From SG8-41 sp036555615 (GTDB lineage Bacteria; Pseudomonadota; Gammaproteobacteria; Burkholderiales; SG8-41): a stretch of DNA of 64,000 bases. The DNA lies in the NCBI GenBank assembly GCA_036555615.1, contig DATBKZ010000098.1, positions 16,649 to 80,648 on the forward strand, read 5' to 3'. The position numbers were made by a program, and so were the translations under genes. How positions within the stretch are numbered: the stretch's first letter is position 1; each line of letters begins with the position of its first letter. The notes under the pieces were generated by a model. It saw nothing but the letters and a program-made list of their open reading frames with translations, ran no database searches and had not been told where the DNA came from. Of the stretch, positions 8,752 through 16,282 are shown piece after piece.

Positions 8752-9704
8752 GTGTGGCGAGGACGCAGCCGGCCGTCTCTCCGGCGCGGCGCCTGCGCGA
8801 GCTCCTGCGCCGCCGGGGCAAGGTGCTCGTCGTGCTGCATCCGCCAACGGCGACCCATGCACGCATCATGGAACGCGCGGGCTGCGAGGCCGGCTTCGTC
8901 GGCACGAGCGGTGTCGTCGGCTCCTACACCGGTCTCGCCGACGTCGGCACCGCCACGATGACCGAGTGCGTGCAGATCGCCGGCTGGATCGCGCAGAGCG
9001 TGAGTTTCCCCGTGATCCTGGATGGCGACACCGGGCACGGCGGGATCATGGCGGTGCGCCGCCTGGTGCGCGAGTGCATCCGCGCCGGGATCGCGGGCGT
9101 GCGCATCGACGACCAGCCGATCGAAGGCAAGCGGCGAACGCAAAGCGCCGGTGTCGAGGTGGTCCCGCTCGAGCAGGCGATCGCGCGCTATCGCGCCGCG
9201 GTGGACATGAAGAACGAGCTCGATCCCGATTTCGTGATCATGGCCCAGTGCTACGCGCGCGATGCCGTGAACGGCGGGCTCGAGGATTGCATGCGGCGCC
9301 TGAGTGCGTACCGCACCGAAGCGGGAGTGGACTGGGTGCAGTTCGAATCGCCCCATTCGGTGGAGGAGATCCGGCGGGCGCGCGCGGCGGTCGAAGGGCC
9401 ATTCTCGTTCATGAAGGGCAAGCTCCCGCGCTACCTGGGGCTCGAGGAGCATCTCGCGCTCGGCGTGAACATCGCCTGGTATCCCGGCTTCACCCACCAG
9501 GTGATGTGGGCGGCGCTCTGGGACTTCATGCAGGATTTCCAGAAGCGCGGCATCGCGGCCTGGGAGGACTTCGAGGCGAGCCGCAAGGACCGGCCTTACC
9601 CGCGGCCCGAGGTCGGTCCCGAGGGCGAGGGGGGCGAAAAGCAGCGCGAGCTGGAGCAGCGCTATTTCCCGCGGGAGGCGTCCGGCCGCCACCGGCGCAA
9701 GTGA
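8748..9704 (+). CDS. Isocitrate lyase/PEP mutase superfamily enzyme
   Basis: Cytoplasmic (beta/alpha)8 enzyme that breaks or rearranges C-C or C-P bonds in 2-hydroxy- or 2-oxo-acids. It is close in architecture to methylisocitrate lyase and oxaloacetate decarboxylase-type members. Motifs visible are SGVVGSYTGLADVGTATMTE, the Mg-binding ILDGDTGHGG, and GVRIDDQPIEGKRR in place of the usual IEDQ. The canonical KKCGH lyase loop is not seen, so true isocitrate lyase activity is unlikely. The GTG start at 8748 overlaps the upstream stop (GTGA) and follows GAGG. The protein is 318 residues. Confidence 0.82.
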   Translation: MSVARTQPAVSPARRLRELLRRRGKVLVVLHPPTATHARIMERAGCEAGFVGTSGVVGSYTGLADVGTATMTECVQIAGWIAQSVSFPVILDGDTGHGGIMAVRRLVRECIRAGIAGVRIDDQPIEGKRRTQSAGVEVVPLEQAIARYRAAVDMKNELDPDFVIMAQCYARDAVNGGLEDCMRRLSAYRTEAGVDWVQFESPHSVEEIRRARAAVEGPFSFMKGKLPRYLGLEEHLALGVNIAWYPGFTHQVMWAALWDFMQDFQKRGIAAWEDFEASRKDRPYPRPEVGPEGEGGEKQRELEQRYFPREASGRHRRK

Positions 9705-9733
9705 CGGCGATTTCGCGATAGGGGGAGGGACCG

Positions 9734-10885
9734 ATGGCACGAGGCGGCTTCAGGATCTTCGATTCCGATACGCACGTCGGGCCGGTGATGGACGTGCTAG
9801 AGAAATATCTGGCCGGCGCGGACAAGGCGAAGCTGGCGGCCTGGGAGCCGCACCGGACCGCCAACAAGCGCGGTCACGTCACCTACACCAAGGGCCAGCG
9901 CCGCTACCGGCGCCGCCTCGGGACCGCGCGGCCCGAGGACACGCCCGGGGGCTACATGGCGGGCTTCACCGGCGTGAAGCGCGAGCGGGAAGTCTCCCCG
10001 CTCGTGGATCACGATCCTGCCGAACGCATCAAGGACATGGACTACGAGGGCGTGGACGTCAACCTCACGCTCCCGTCTGGCTGGTTCGGCACCTGGACGA
10101 CGGGCGATGACGTCGCGCTCGAGATGGCGATGTACCGCGCTTACCACCGCTGGATGGAGGAATACTGCGGTGCTTTTCCCGGGCGGCTCGGCGGCGTGAT
10201 TCTCGCGAGCGCCCGCGACATCGAGGGCAGCATCGCGGAAGTAAGGCGGTGGGGCCAATCGCGCTGGGCGTGGGGAGTTCTCCCCTACGCCCCGTACGGC
10301 ATGCCGCTCGATCATCCCGATCTCGAGCCGGTGTGGGCCGCAGCGCAGGACCACGATCTGGCCGTGACCCTGCACACCTTTACGGTGATGCCGCCATACG
10401 CGCCCGGTGGGCTCGATACCTGGGACAACCTGTTCCTCCAACGTTCTGCGGCGCATCCGTGGTGCGGCATGCGCAACATGGCGGCCCTGATCGGCGGAGG
10501 CGTCATGGACCGGTATCCGCGACTGCGCATCGCCACCCTGGAAGCCGGACACGGCTGGCTGCCGTTCTGGATGGCGAGGATCGACGAGCACGCCGAGACT
10601 ATCCGCGCCGCGATGGCCCCCCTCAAAGGCAGGCCGAGCGAGTACGTGACGGGCGGGCGCTATTTCCAGAGCATCGAAATCCCGGAGGGCGCGAAGCTGA
10701 CCAACGTTGTCGCCGACCTGGTGGGCGAGGGCGTGCTGATGTATGCCTCGGATTACCCGCACGGCGAGAGCCATTTTCCGAAATCGGTCGAGCTGGTGCT
10801 CGGCTGGGAGATGCCCGAAGCGCGCAAGCGCAGGCTCCTTTGGGATAACGCCGTGCGCCTCTACGCCCGTTGCGGGCTGAAGTGA
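9734..10885 (+). CDS. Amidohydrolase-2 family (ACMSD-like) metal-dependent hydrolase
   Basis: TIM-barrel hydrolase or decarboxylase of the amidohydrolase_2 group. Metal-site motifs are DSDTHV near the N-terminus (a variant of DxHxH), His in VTLHTF, His in EAGHGW, and Asp in YASDYPHGE. It is 383 residues with a clear GGGGGAGGGA ribosome site before ATG 9734. Position after two enzymes of organic-acid chemistry and before two Bug receptors suggests a role in degrading an imported carboxylate or aromatic compound. Substrate cannot be named. Confidence 0.85.
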   Translation: MARGGFRIFDSDTHVGPVMDVLEKYLAGADKAKLAAWEPHRTANKRGHVTYTKGQRRYRRRLGTARPEDTPGGYMAGFTGVKREREVSPLVDHDPAERIKDMDYEGVDVNLTLPSGWFGTWTTGDDVALEMAMYRAYHRWMEEYCGAFPGRLGGVILASARDIEGSIAEVRRWGQSRWAWGVLPYAPYGMPLDHPDLEPVWAAAQDHDLAVTLHTFTVMPPYAPGGLDTWDNLFLQRSAAHPWCGMRNMAALIGGGVMDRYPRLRIATLEAGHGWLPFWMARIDEHAETIRAAMAPLKGRPSEYVTGGRYFQSIEIPEGAKLTNVVADLVGEGVLMYASDYPHGESHFPKSVELVLGWEMPEARKRRLLWDNAVRLYARCGLK

Positions 10886-10926
10886 GCGCCGGCGCCAGTT
10901 GCTCATCACAACGAGGAGGACATGCC

Positions 10927-11907
10927 GTGAAGTCGACTCGAATCGCAGCAGGAATCTTCGCTGTCGTCGCCCTGCTTCCGGGCATCGCCGCAGCGCAAAG
11001 CGCGGCGGGTGATTACCCGGCGCGCGCGGTGCGCGTCGTGGTCGGGCTCGCGCCGGGCGGCGCAACCGATATCCAGGCGCGGCTGTTTGCCCAGAAGCTC
11101 ACGGAGGCCATGGGACGATCTTTCGTGGTGGAGAACCGAACCGGTGCGGGCGGCACCATCGCCTACGCGCAGTTCGCCAAGGCGGCGCCCGATGGATACA
11201 CCTTGCTCGCCGTCGCGAGCGGGTTCTCGATCTCGCCCGCGATCTATACCAAGCTCGCATACGATCCCATCGAGGACTTCGCGCCGATTTCGCTCGCTGC
11301 CCAGGCACCCTTGCTCCTGCTGAGCCATCCCACGGTGCCGGTGCGGTCGGTCAAGGACCTGCTCGCGCTCGGGCGTGCACAGCCCGGCGTGCTCGACTTC
11401 GGCTCGGCAGGCCACGGCACCTCCACCGGAATGGCGCTCGAGATGTTCCGCACGATGGCGAGGCTGAAGGTGACGCACGTCCCGTACAAGGGCACCGGCC
11501 AGGCGCTGATCGACACCATGGCGGGCCAGGTGCACGCGATGTTCGCCAATCCTCTGTCTTCGATGCCTCACGTGAAGCGCGGCCGGCTGCGGGCGCTCGG
11601 CGTCACCACGGCGAAGCGATCCAAGGTCCTGCCCGACTTGCCGACCGTCGCCGAATCGGGCGTGCCGGGATACGAGACCAGCACCTGGTTCGGCATGTTC
11701 GCGCCGGCTGGAACGCCCGCGGCGATCGTGGGCCGGCTCAATGCGGAGCTTGTCAGGATCTGCAACCAGCCGGAGGTGATCGAGCGGCTCGCGCCCGACG
11801 GCGGCGAGCCGATCGGCAGCACGGCCGAGGCGTTCGCGGAGCATCTCGCGCGGGAGATCGCGCGCTGGCGCAAGGTCGTCCAGGACGCCGGCATCAAGAC
11901 CCAGTAG
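10927..11907 (+). CDS. Bug/TctC-family periplasmic solute-binding protein
   Basis: Tripartite-tricarboxylate-type receptor that binds carboxylates in the periplasm. It has a signal peptide (VKSTRIAAGIFAVVALLPGIAAAQ) and the family hallmarks YPARAVRVVVGLAPGGATDIQ, HVPYKGTGQALIDTMAGQV and LPDLPTVAESGVPGYE. The start is GTG 10927 behind a strong GAGGAGG. The nearby ATG at 10922 is in the wrong frame. No tctA or tctB membrane genes lie nearby, which is typical of the expanded Bug family in betaproteobacteria. Confidence 0.93.
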   Translation: MKSTRIAAGIFAVVALLPGIAAAQSAAGDYPARAVRVVVGLAPGGATDIQARLFAQKLTEAMGRSFVVENRTGAGGTIAYAQFAKAAPDGYTLLAVASGFSISPAIYTKLAYDPIEDFAPISLAAQAPLLLLSHPTVPVRSVKDLLALGRAQPGVLDFGSAGHGTSTGMALEMFRTMARLKVTHVPYKGTGQALIDTMAGQVHAMFANPLSSMPHVKRGRLRALGVTTAKRSKVLPDLPTVAESGVPGYETSTWFGMFAPAGTPAAIVGRLNAELVRICNQPEVIERLAPDGGEPIGSTAEAFAEHLAREIARWRKVVQDAGIKTQ

Positions 11908-11932
11908 GACGCGACCCGACAACAGAAGGCAC

Positions 11933-12922
11933 ATGCCGAACGATAGCTGGTCACGCGCGGTGCTCGTCGCAGTCCTGGCGGGGACGCTGGCGGGGGCCGT
12001 ACCGGCGCGGGCGGCCGCCCCGTTCCCGGTAAAGCCAGTGCGCGTGATCGTGCCGCAGGCACCTGGCGGCGCGACCGACATCCAGGCGCGCCTGTTCGCC
12101 GCGAAAATGAGCGAGGCGCTCGGGCAGCAGTTCATCGTCGACAACCGCGCAGGCGGCGGCGCCGCGGCCATCGTCGCCTTCTCGATGGCGGCGAAAGCAA
12201 ACCCGGACGGCTACACGCTCCTCGCAGTCATTCCCAGCTTCACGTTCTCCCCCGCCCTGTACCGGAACTATCCCGTGGATCCGGTCAAGGATTTCGCGCC
12301 AGTCTCGTGGATGACACGCGCGCCCTACCTGCTGGTGGTCAATGCGTCCAGTCCGGCGCGGTCGGCGGGCGAGCTGATCGCACAGGCGCGTGCCCGGCCC
12401 GGCGAGATGCTGTTCGGCGCGGGCAATACCGGCAGCGGTACGCATCTCGTGACCCTGTGGCTTCTTGCCGCGGCGAACATCCGGGCGACGTATGTCCCGT
12501 ATCGCAGCACGGGAATGGCCATGCTCGATCTCGCCGGCGGCCGGATCGACGCGACACTCGCCAACGTCCTGAGCGCCGGCCCACAGGTGAAGCTGGGGAG
12601 ACTGCGCGCCCTGGGAATCAGCACGGCTCAGCGCTCGAGCATCCTGCCCGACCTTCCAACGATCGCGGAGCAGGGAGCGCCCGGCTACAACGCCTCGACG
12701 TTCCACGGCTACGCCGTGCCCGCAGGCACGCCCGCTGCCGTCGTCAACCAGCTGAGCGCGGCGTTCGCCAGGGCCGTCAAGTCCCCGGACGTGGCGGGCA
12801 AGCTCGCCGCCGATGGAGGCGAGCCCATCGGCAGCACGCCGCGGGAATTCCGCGACTTCATTGCGGACGAAGTGCGCGTCTGGCGCCGCATCGTGACGGA
12901 GAGCCAGGTCAGGATCGACTGA
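11933..12922 (+). CDS. Bug/TctC-family periplasmic solute-binding protein, second copy
   Basis: A 329-residue paralogue of the preceding receptor. The signal peptide ends around AVPARAAAPFPVKPV. Family motifs include VIVPQAPGGATDIQ, NRAGGGAA, TYVPYRSTGMAMLDLAGGRI and LPDLPTIAEQGAPGYN. The shared motif GGATDIQARLF shows it is related to the first copy, while its binding-loop residues differ, so the two may bind different ligands. It lies 25 bp after its neighbour and probably shares the transcript. Confidence 0.93.
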   Translation: MPNDSWSRAVLVAVLAGTLAGAVPARAAAPFPVKPVRVIVPQAPGGATDIQARLFAAKMSEALGQQFIVDNRAGGGAAAIVAFSMAAKANPDGYTLLAVIPSFTFSPALYRNYPVDPVKDFAPVSWMTRAPYLLVVNASSPARSAGELIAQARARPGEMLFGAGNTGSGTHLVTLWLLAAANIRATYVPYRSTGMAMLDLAGGRIDATLANVLSAGPQVKLGRLRALGISTAQRSSILPDLPTIAEQGAPGYNASTFHGYAVPAGTPAAVVNQLSAAFARAVKSPDVAGKLAADGGEPIGSTPREFRDFIADEVRVWRRIVTESQVRID

Positions 12923-12968
12923 GGATTGTGCTATCGTTGCCGCCTCTAACAATACGAGGAGGCACGAG

Positions 12969-13946
12969 ATGCTGAATGCCGCGATCTACGGGCTGGGGCG
13001 GTGGGGCAGCCGGCTGGTGGAGTCGGTACAGGGGAGCAGCAAGATCCGGTTCGTGAAGGGAATCTCCCGCGACCCGGCGAAGCACAAGGAGTTCTCGCAG
13101 AAGACCGGCGTCAAGGTCGTCTCGTCCTACGGCCGCGTGCTGAAGGATCCCGAGATCGGCGCCGTCGTGCTGGCAACGCCGCATTCCCTGCACGTGAAGC
13201 AGATCCAGCAGGCGGCGAAGGCGGGCAAGCACGTCTTCGTCGAGAAGCCGATGACGCTGACGCGCAAGACCGCCGAGAAGGCGATCGAGGCGTGCCGGGC
13301 GGCGGGGATCACGCTCAGCATCGGTTATAACCGCCGGCACGCGCCCTCGTTCGTCGAGATGCTGAAAAGCATCCGTTCCGGCAGGATCGGGGACGTGCTG
13401 CACATCGAGGCGACGCATTCGGGCCCCACCGGCTACAGTCTGGATACCACCAGCTGGCGCTCCACCCGCGCCGAGGCGCCTGCGGGAGGGATGACGGCGC
13501 GCGGCATCCACACGCTCGACGGCATGATCCAGATCGCGGGGCCGGTGGCGAGCGTCTACGCGTTCAGCGACAAGCGCAAGCTCGCTCCCGAGGTGGACAT
13601 GGACGACACCACGTCCATGCTGCTCCGGTTCGCGGGCGGCGCGACCGGCTCATTGAGCACGGTGTTCGTGACCGCCGACCTCTACCGCATGCACGTCTTC
13701 GGGTCGAAGGGCTGGATCGAGATGCGCGGCGACACCGAGCTCATCACGCGCGGGCTCGAGGGCCAGCCGGAGCGGATCACGCTGCCGGCGGTGGACAAGG
13801 AAAAGGCGGAGCTGGAAGCTTTCGCCGACGCCGTCGCGGAGAAGAAAAATTTCGTCGTTCCGCCGGAGGAGGCGATCAACGGCGTCGCCGTGCTGGAGGT
13901 GATCGAGGCCTCCGCGCGGAAGGGCAAGCCCATCAAGATTCAGTAA
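12969..13946 (+). CDS. Gfo/Idh/MocA-family NAD(P)-dependent oxidoreductase
   Basis: A 325-residue two-domain dehydrogenase. The N-terminal Rossmann fold starts AIYGLGRWGSRLVES. The conserved EKPM motif (FVEKPMTLTRKTAEKA) contains the usual active-site lysine. The C-terminal alpha/beta domain carries IHTLDGMIQIAG. Family members oxidise sugars, inositols or related hydroxy-compounds; the substrate here is unknown. A ribosome site ACGAGGAGGCACGAG precedes ATG 12969. It is the last plus-strand gene of the 7.6-13.9 kb cluster and is convergent with the following dehydrogenase. Confidence 0.9.
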   Translation: MLNAAIYGLGRWGSRLVESVQGSSKIRFVKGISRDPAKHKEFSQKTGVKVVSSYGRVLKDPEIGAVVLATPHSLHVKQIQQAAKAGKHVFVEKPMTLTRKTAEKAIEACRAAGITLSIGYNRRHAPSFVEMLKSIRSGRIGDVLHIEATHSGPTGYSLDTTSWRSTRAEAPAGGMTARGIHTLDGMIQIAGPVASVYAFSDKRKLAPEVDMDDTTSMLLRFAGGATGSLSTVFVTADLYRMHVFGSKGWIEMRGDTELITRGLEGQPERITLPAVDKEKAELEAFADAVAEKKNFVVPPEEAINGVAVLEVIEASARKGKPIKIQ

Positions 13947-13949
13947 GTT

Positions 13950-14870
13950 TCAGCCGCGGTTCAGGACTTCCTGGACCCTGGCTTCCGGCACCTTGATGTT
14001 AACGCCGGCGCGCTCCTCCTGCAGCAGCATGAAGATGCGCGAGTCGCGCTTGGCCCAGCCCTCGCGGTTCAGCGCCTCCGTCATCTCCTGGAGCACCGTG
14101 TTGGCGAGCTTCATCGGGACGTGAAACTCGCGGCCCACCTCGGTCGCGAGGGTGACATCCTTGTGGGCGAGCTCGAGCGCGAACGCCGGCGGGTCGAATT
14201 TCGCAATCAGGAACTGCTCGGCAAGCCGGTCGAACGAGCGCCGGCGGCCGAAAGCGCCCTGCCGGATGGCTGCCCACAACGCGAGCGGCTCGACCCCGGC
14301 CTTGACGCCCATGGTCATCACCTCCGCGAGCGTGGCGAGAATCGCGTAGCCCGCGCAATTGTGCACGAGCTTCGCAATCGTCCCGGCGCCGACCGGGCCG
14401 ACGTAGATGGCCTGGTCGCCGATGGCATCGAGCACGGCCTTGTGCTGGTCGAACGCGGCCTTGTCTCCGCTCACATACAGGGCGAGCTTCCCGCTTTTCG
14501 CGCCGGCAGGGCCGCCGCTCACGGGCGAGTCCAGCATCGCGACGCCCTTCGCCGCGAACCGCTCGGCAATCCGGCGCACGACGGTGGGCGAGTTGGTCGA
14601 AAGGTCGAACCAGGCCGTGCCCTTGCGCATGCCGGCCAGCAGCTCTTCCGCGACCGCCTGCACTTCCTTCGGGCCGGGCAACGAGGTGAACACCACGTCC
14701 GATGCCGTGGCCACCTCGCGCGCGGAATTCGCCCAAGTGCAGCCCGCCTTGAGATGCGGCCCGGCTGCAGCTTCCCGCACGTCGTGCACGACCACGTCGT
14801 AGCCCTTGGCGCGGACGTTCAACGCCATGCTGGCGCCCATGGTACCGATGCCGATGAAACCGACTTTCAT
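13950..14870 (-). CDS. NAD-binding beta-hydroxyacid dehydrogenase (3-hydroxyisobutyrate dehydrogenase-like)
   Basis: Oxidises a beta-hydroxy carboxylate with NAD(P). The N-terminus MKVGFIGIGTMGASMALNV is the Rossmann nucleotide site. SPVSGGPAGAKSG is the substrate-binding glycine loop, and KLVHNCAGY carries the catalytic lysine. The 306-residue size fits the family. The ATG at 14870 follows a strong GGGAGGA; the frame is open further upstream but has no better start. It lies 19 bp downstream of the PLP enzyme on the same strand, so the two likely form an operon. Confidence 0.92.
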   Translation of the reverse strand: MKVGFIGIGTMGASMALNVRAKGYDVVVHDVREAAAGPHLKAGCTWANSAREVATASDVVFTSLPGPKEVQAVAEELLAGMRKGTAWFDLSTNSPTVVRRIAERFAAKGVAMLDSPVSGGPAGAKSGKLALYVSGDKAAFDQHKAVLDAIGDQAIYVGPVGAGTIAKLVHNCAGYAILATLAEVMTMGVKAGVEPLALWAAIRQGAFGRRRSFDRLAEQFLIAKFDPPAFALELAHKDVTLATEVGREFHVPMKLANTVLQEMTEALNREGWAKRDSRIFMLLQEERAGVNIKVPEARVQEVLNRG

Positions 14871-14889
14871 TCTTCCTCCCTTAGATTGA

Positions 14890-16050
14890 TCAAGCCTTTT
14901 GCATGGCCGCGAAGCCGCGCTCGAGGTCAGCAATAAGATCGTCCGGGTCCTCGAGCCCGATGTGAAGCCGGATGGTGGGGCCGCCGGGATCCCACTTCGT
15001 CACGGTGCGATAGGGCGCGATCGGCGCGACGATGGCGAGGCTCTCGAAACCGCCCCAGCTCGAGCCGATGCCGAAGATCTCGAGCGAGTTGATGAAGGCG
15101 GTGGCCGCGCGCTCGCCGGCCGCCAGCACGAAGGAGAAGAGCGAGGCTGCGCCCGAGAAATCGCGCTTCCACAGGGCGTGTCCGGGATCGCCCTCGAGCG
15201 CGGGGTAGATCACGCGCTGCACTTCCCGCCGCGACTTGAGCCAATGCGCGACGTGGAGCGCGTTCGCCAGCTGCTGCTTCATGCGCACGCCGATCGTGCG
15301 CAAGCCGCGCAGCGCCAGATAGCAGTCATCGGGGCTGACGCCGTAGCCGTAATCGGCGACGGCGCGGCGCACCGTGAGCCAGTGCTGCTCGGTGGTGACG
15401 ATCATCCCCATGACGACGTCCGAATGCCCGGCAATGTACTTGGTCGCCGCGTGGATGGAAACGTCCACGCCTTTCTCGAAGGAACGGAAGAAATAAGGCG
15501 TGCCCCAGGTCGTGTCGGCGAGCACCGGGATGCCGCGCGCGCGCGCGACGGCAGCGATCGCCGGGATATCCTGCATCTCGAACGTGAGCGAGCCGGGCGC
15601 CTCGCAGAACACGACCCGCGTGCTCGGCTTGATGAGCTTCCCGATTCCGGAGCCGATCAAGGGGTCGTAGTACTCGATCTCGATTCCATTGGGCTGGAGT
15701 CTCCGGTCGCAGAAATTGCGAGTAGGTGCATACACCGAGTCGGGCAGGAGCACGTGGTCGCCGGTCTTGAGAAACGCGCACAGCGCGACGGCGATCGCGG
15801 CAAGCCCCGAGGGCAGCGCCACCGCGGCGTACCCGCCCTCCATCTGCGCGACCGCCTCCTCCAGGGCAAACGTGGTCGGCGTGCCATACAGGCCGTAGCG
15901 GACTCTCTTGAAGTTGTCGCCGCCGCGCGCCTCGTAGGTGGCGCGGTCGGGAAAGATCACGGTGGAGGTGCGGAAAACCGGCGTATTGACCATGCCCTGG
16001 TAGCGGGCGGGGTCGCGGCCGGTGCGGGCGAGGAGAGTATCTTTCTTCAT
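14890..16050 (-). CDS. Cystathionine beta-lyase-like PLP enzyme (Cys/Met metabolism)
   Basis: Fold-type I, trans-sulfuration family PLP enzyme of 386 residues. YGLYGTPTTFALEEAVAQMEGG gives the phosphate-binding region, ALPSGLAAIAVAL the cofactor loop, and ADTTWGTPYFF the Asp that pairs with the pyridine nitrogen. The Schiff-base lysine is in HAATKYIAGHSD. SSWGGFESL near the C-terminus resembles MetC. Cystathionine beta-lyase is the best guess, but related C-S lyases cannot be excluded. The next gene is 19 bp downstream. It is divergent from the molybdenum hydroxylase operon, with an inverted repeat between. Confidence 0.88.
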   Translation of the reverse strand: MKKDTLLARTGRDPARYQGMVNTPVFRTSTVIFPDRATYEARGGDNFKRVRYGLYGTPTTFALEEAVAQMEGGYAAVALPSGLAAIAVALCAFLKTGDHVLLPDSVYAPTRNFCDRRLQPNGIEIEYYDPLIGSGIGKLIKPSTRVVFCEAPGSLTFEMQDIPAIAAVARARGIPVLADTTWGTPYFFRSFEKGVDVSIHAATKYIAGHSDVVMGMIVTTEQHWLTVRRAVADYGYGVSPDDCYLALRGLRTIGVRMKQQLANALHVAHWLKSRREVQRVIYPALEGDPGHALWKRDFSGAASLFSFVLAAGERAATAFINSLEIFGIGSSWGGFESLAIVAPIAPYRTVTKWDPGGPTIRLHIGLEDPDDLIADLERGFAAMQKA

Positions 16051-16072
16051 GGGAACCGGGAATTGCCTTTGC

Positions 16073-16150
16073 GAATAATGGGGTCAGGTTCGATTTTCCG
16101 ACTTCGTTCGCATGCTCCGCCGCGGAAAATCGAACCTGACCCCATTATTC
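16073..16150. repeat. Perfect 28-bp inverted repeat with 22-nt spacer
   Basis: The left arm (16073-16100) begins GAATAATGGGGTCAGG and the right arm (16123-16150) is its exact reverse complement, ending CCTGACCCCATTATTC. The loop is 16101-16122. It lies in the 232-bp gap between divergent genes; the rest of that gap shows no gene. GGGGTCAGG/CCTGACCCC palindromes are a recurrent dispersed type in environmental proteobacteria. No transposase gene is adjacent. Confidence 0.9.
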
Positions 16151-16282
16151 CATGCCGGTGCAATATATGGACTTGCGGATTGCTGGCCGCAGCCGTATGC
16201 CGGATAATCCCGCCCCTGAGCCCTGCGCGCAAGGCGCGGGGCTTTTAGTTGAAACAATCGGACTTTCCCGGAAGGCTGGATC

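Noticed and set aside
16073..16150. Insertion sequence end
   Set aside because: The inverted repeat is striking, but no transposase, second copy or target duplication is visible in the window, so it is reported as a repeat only.
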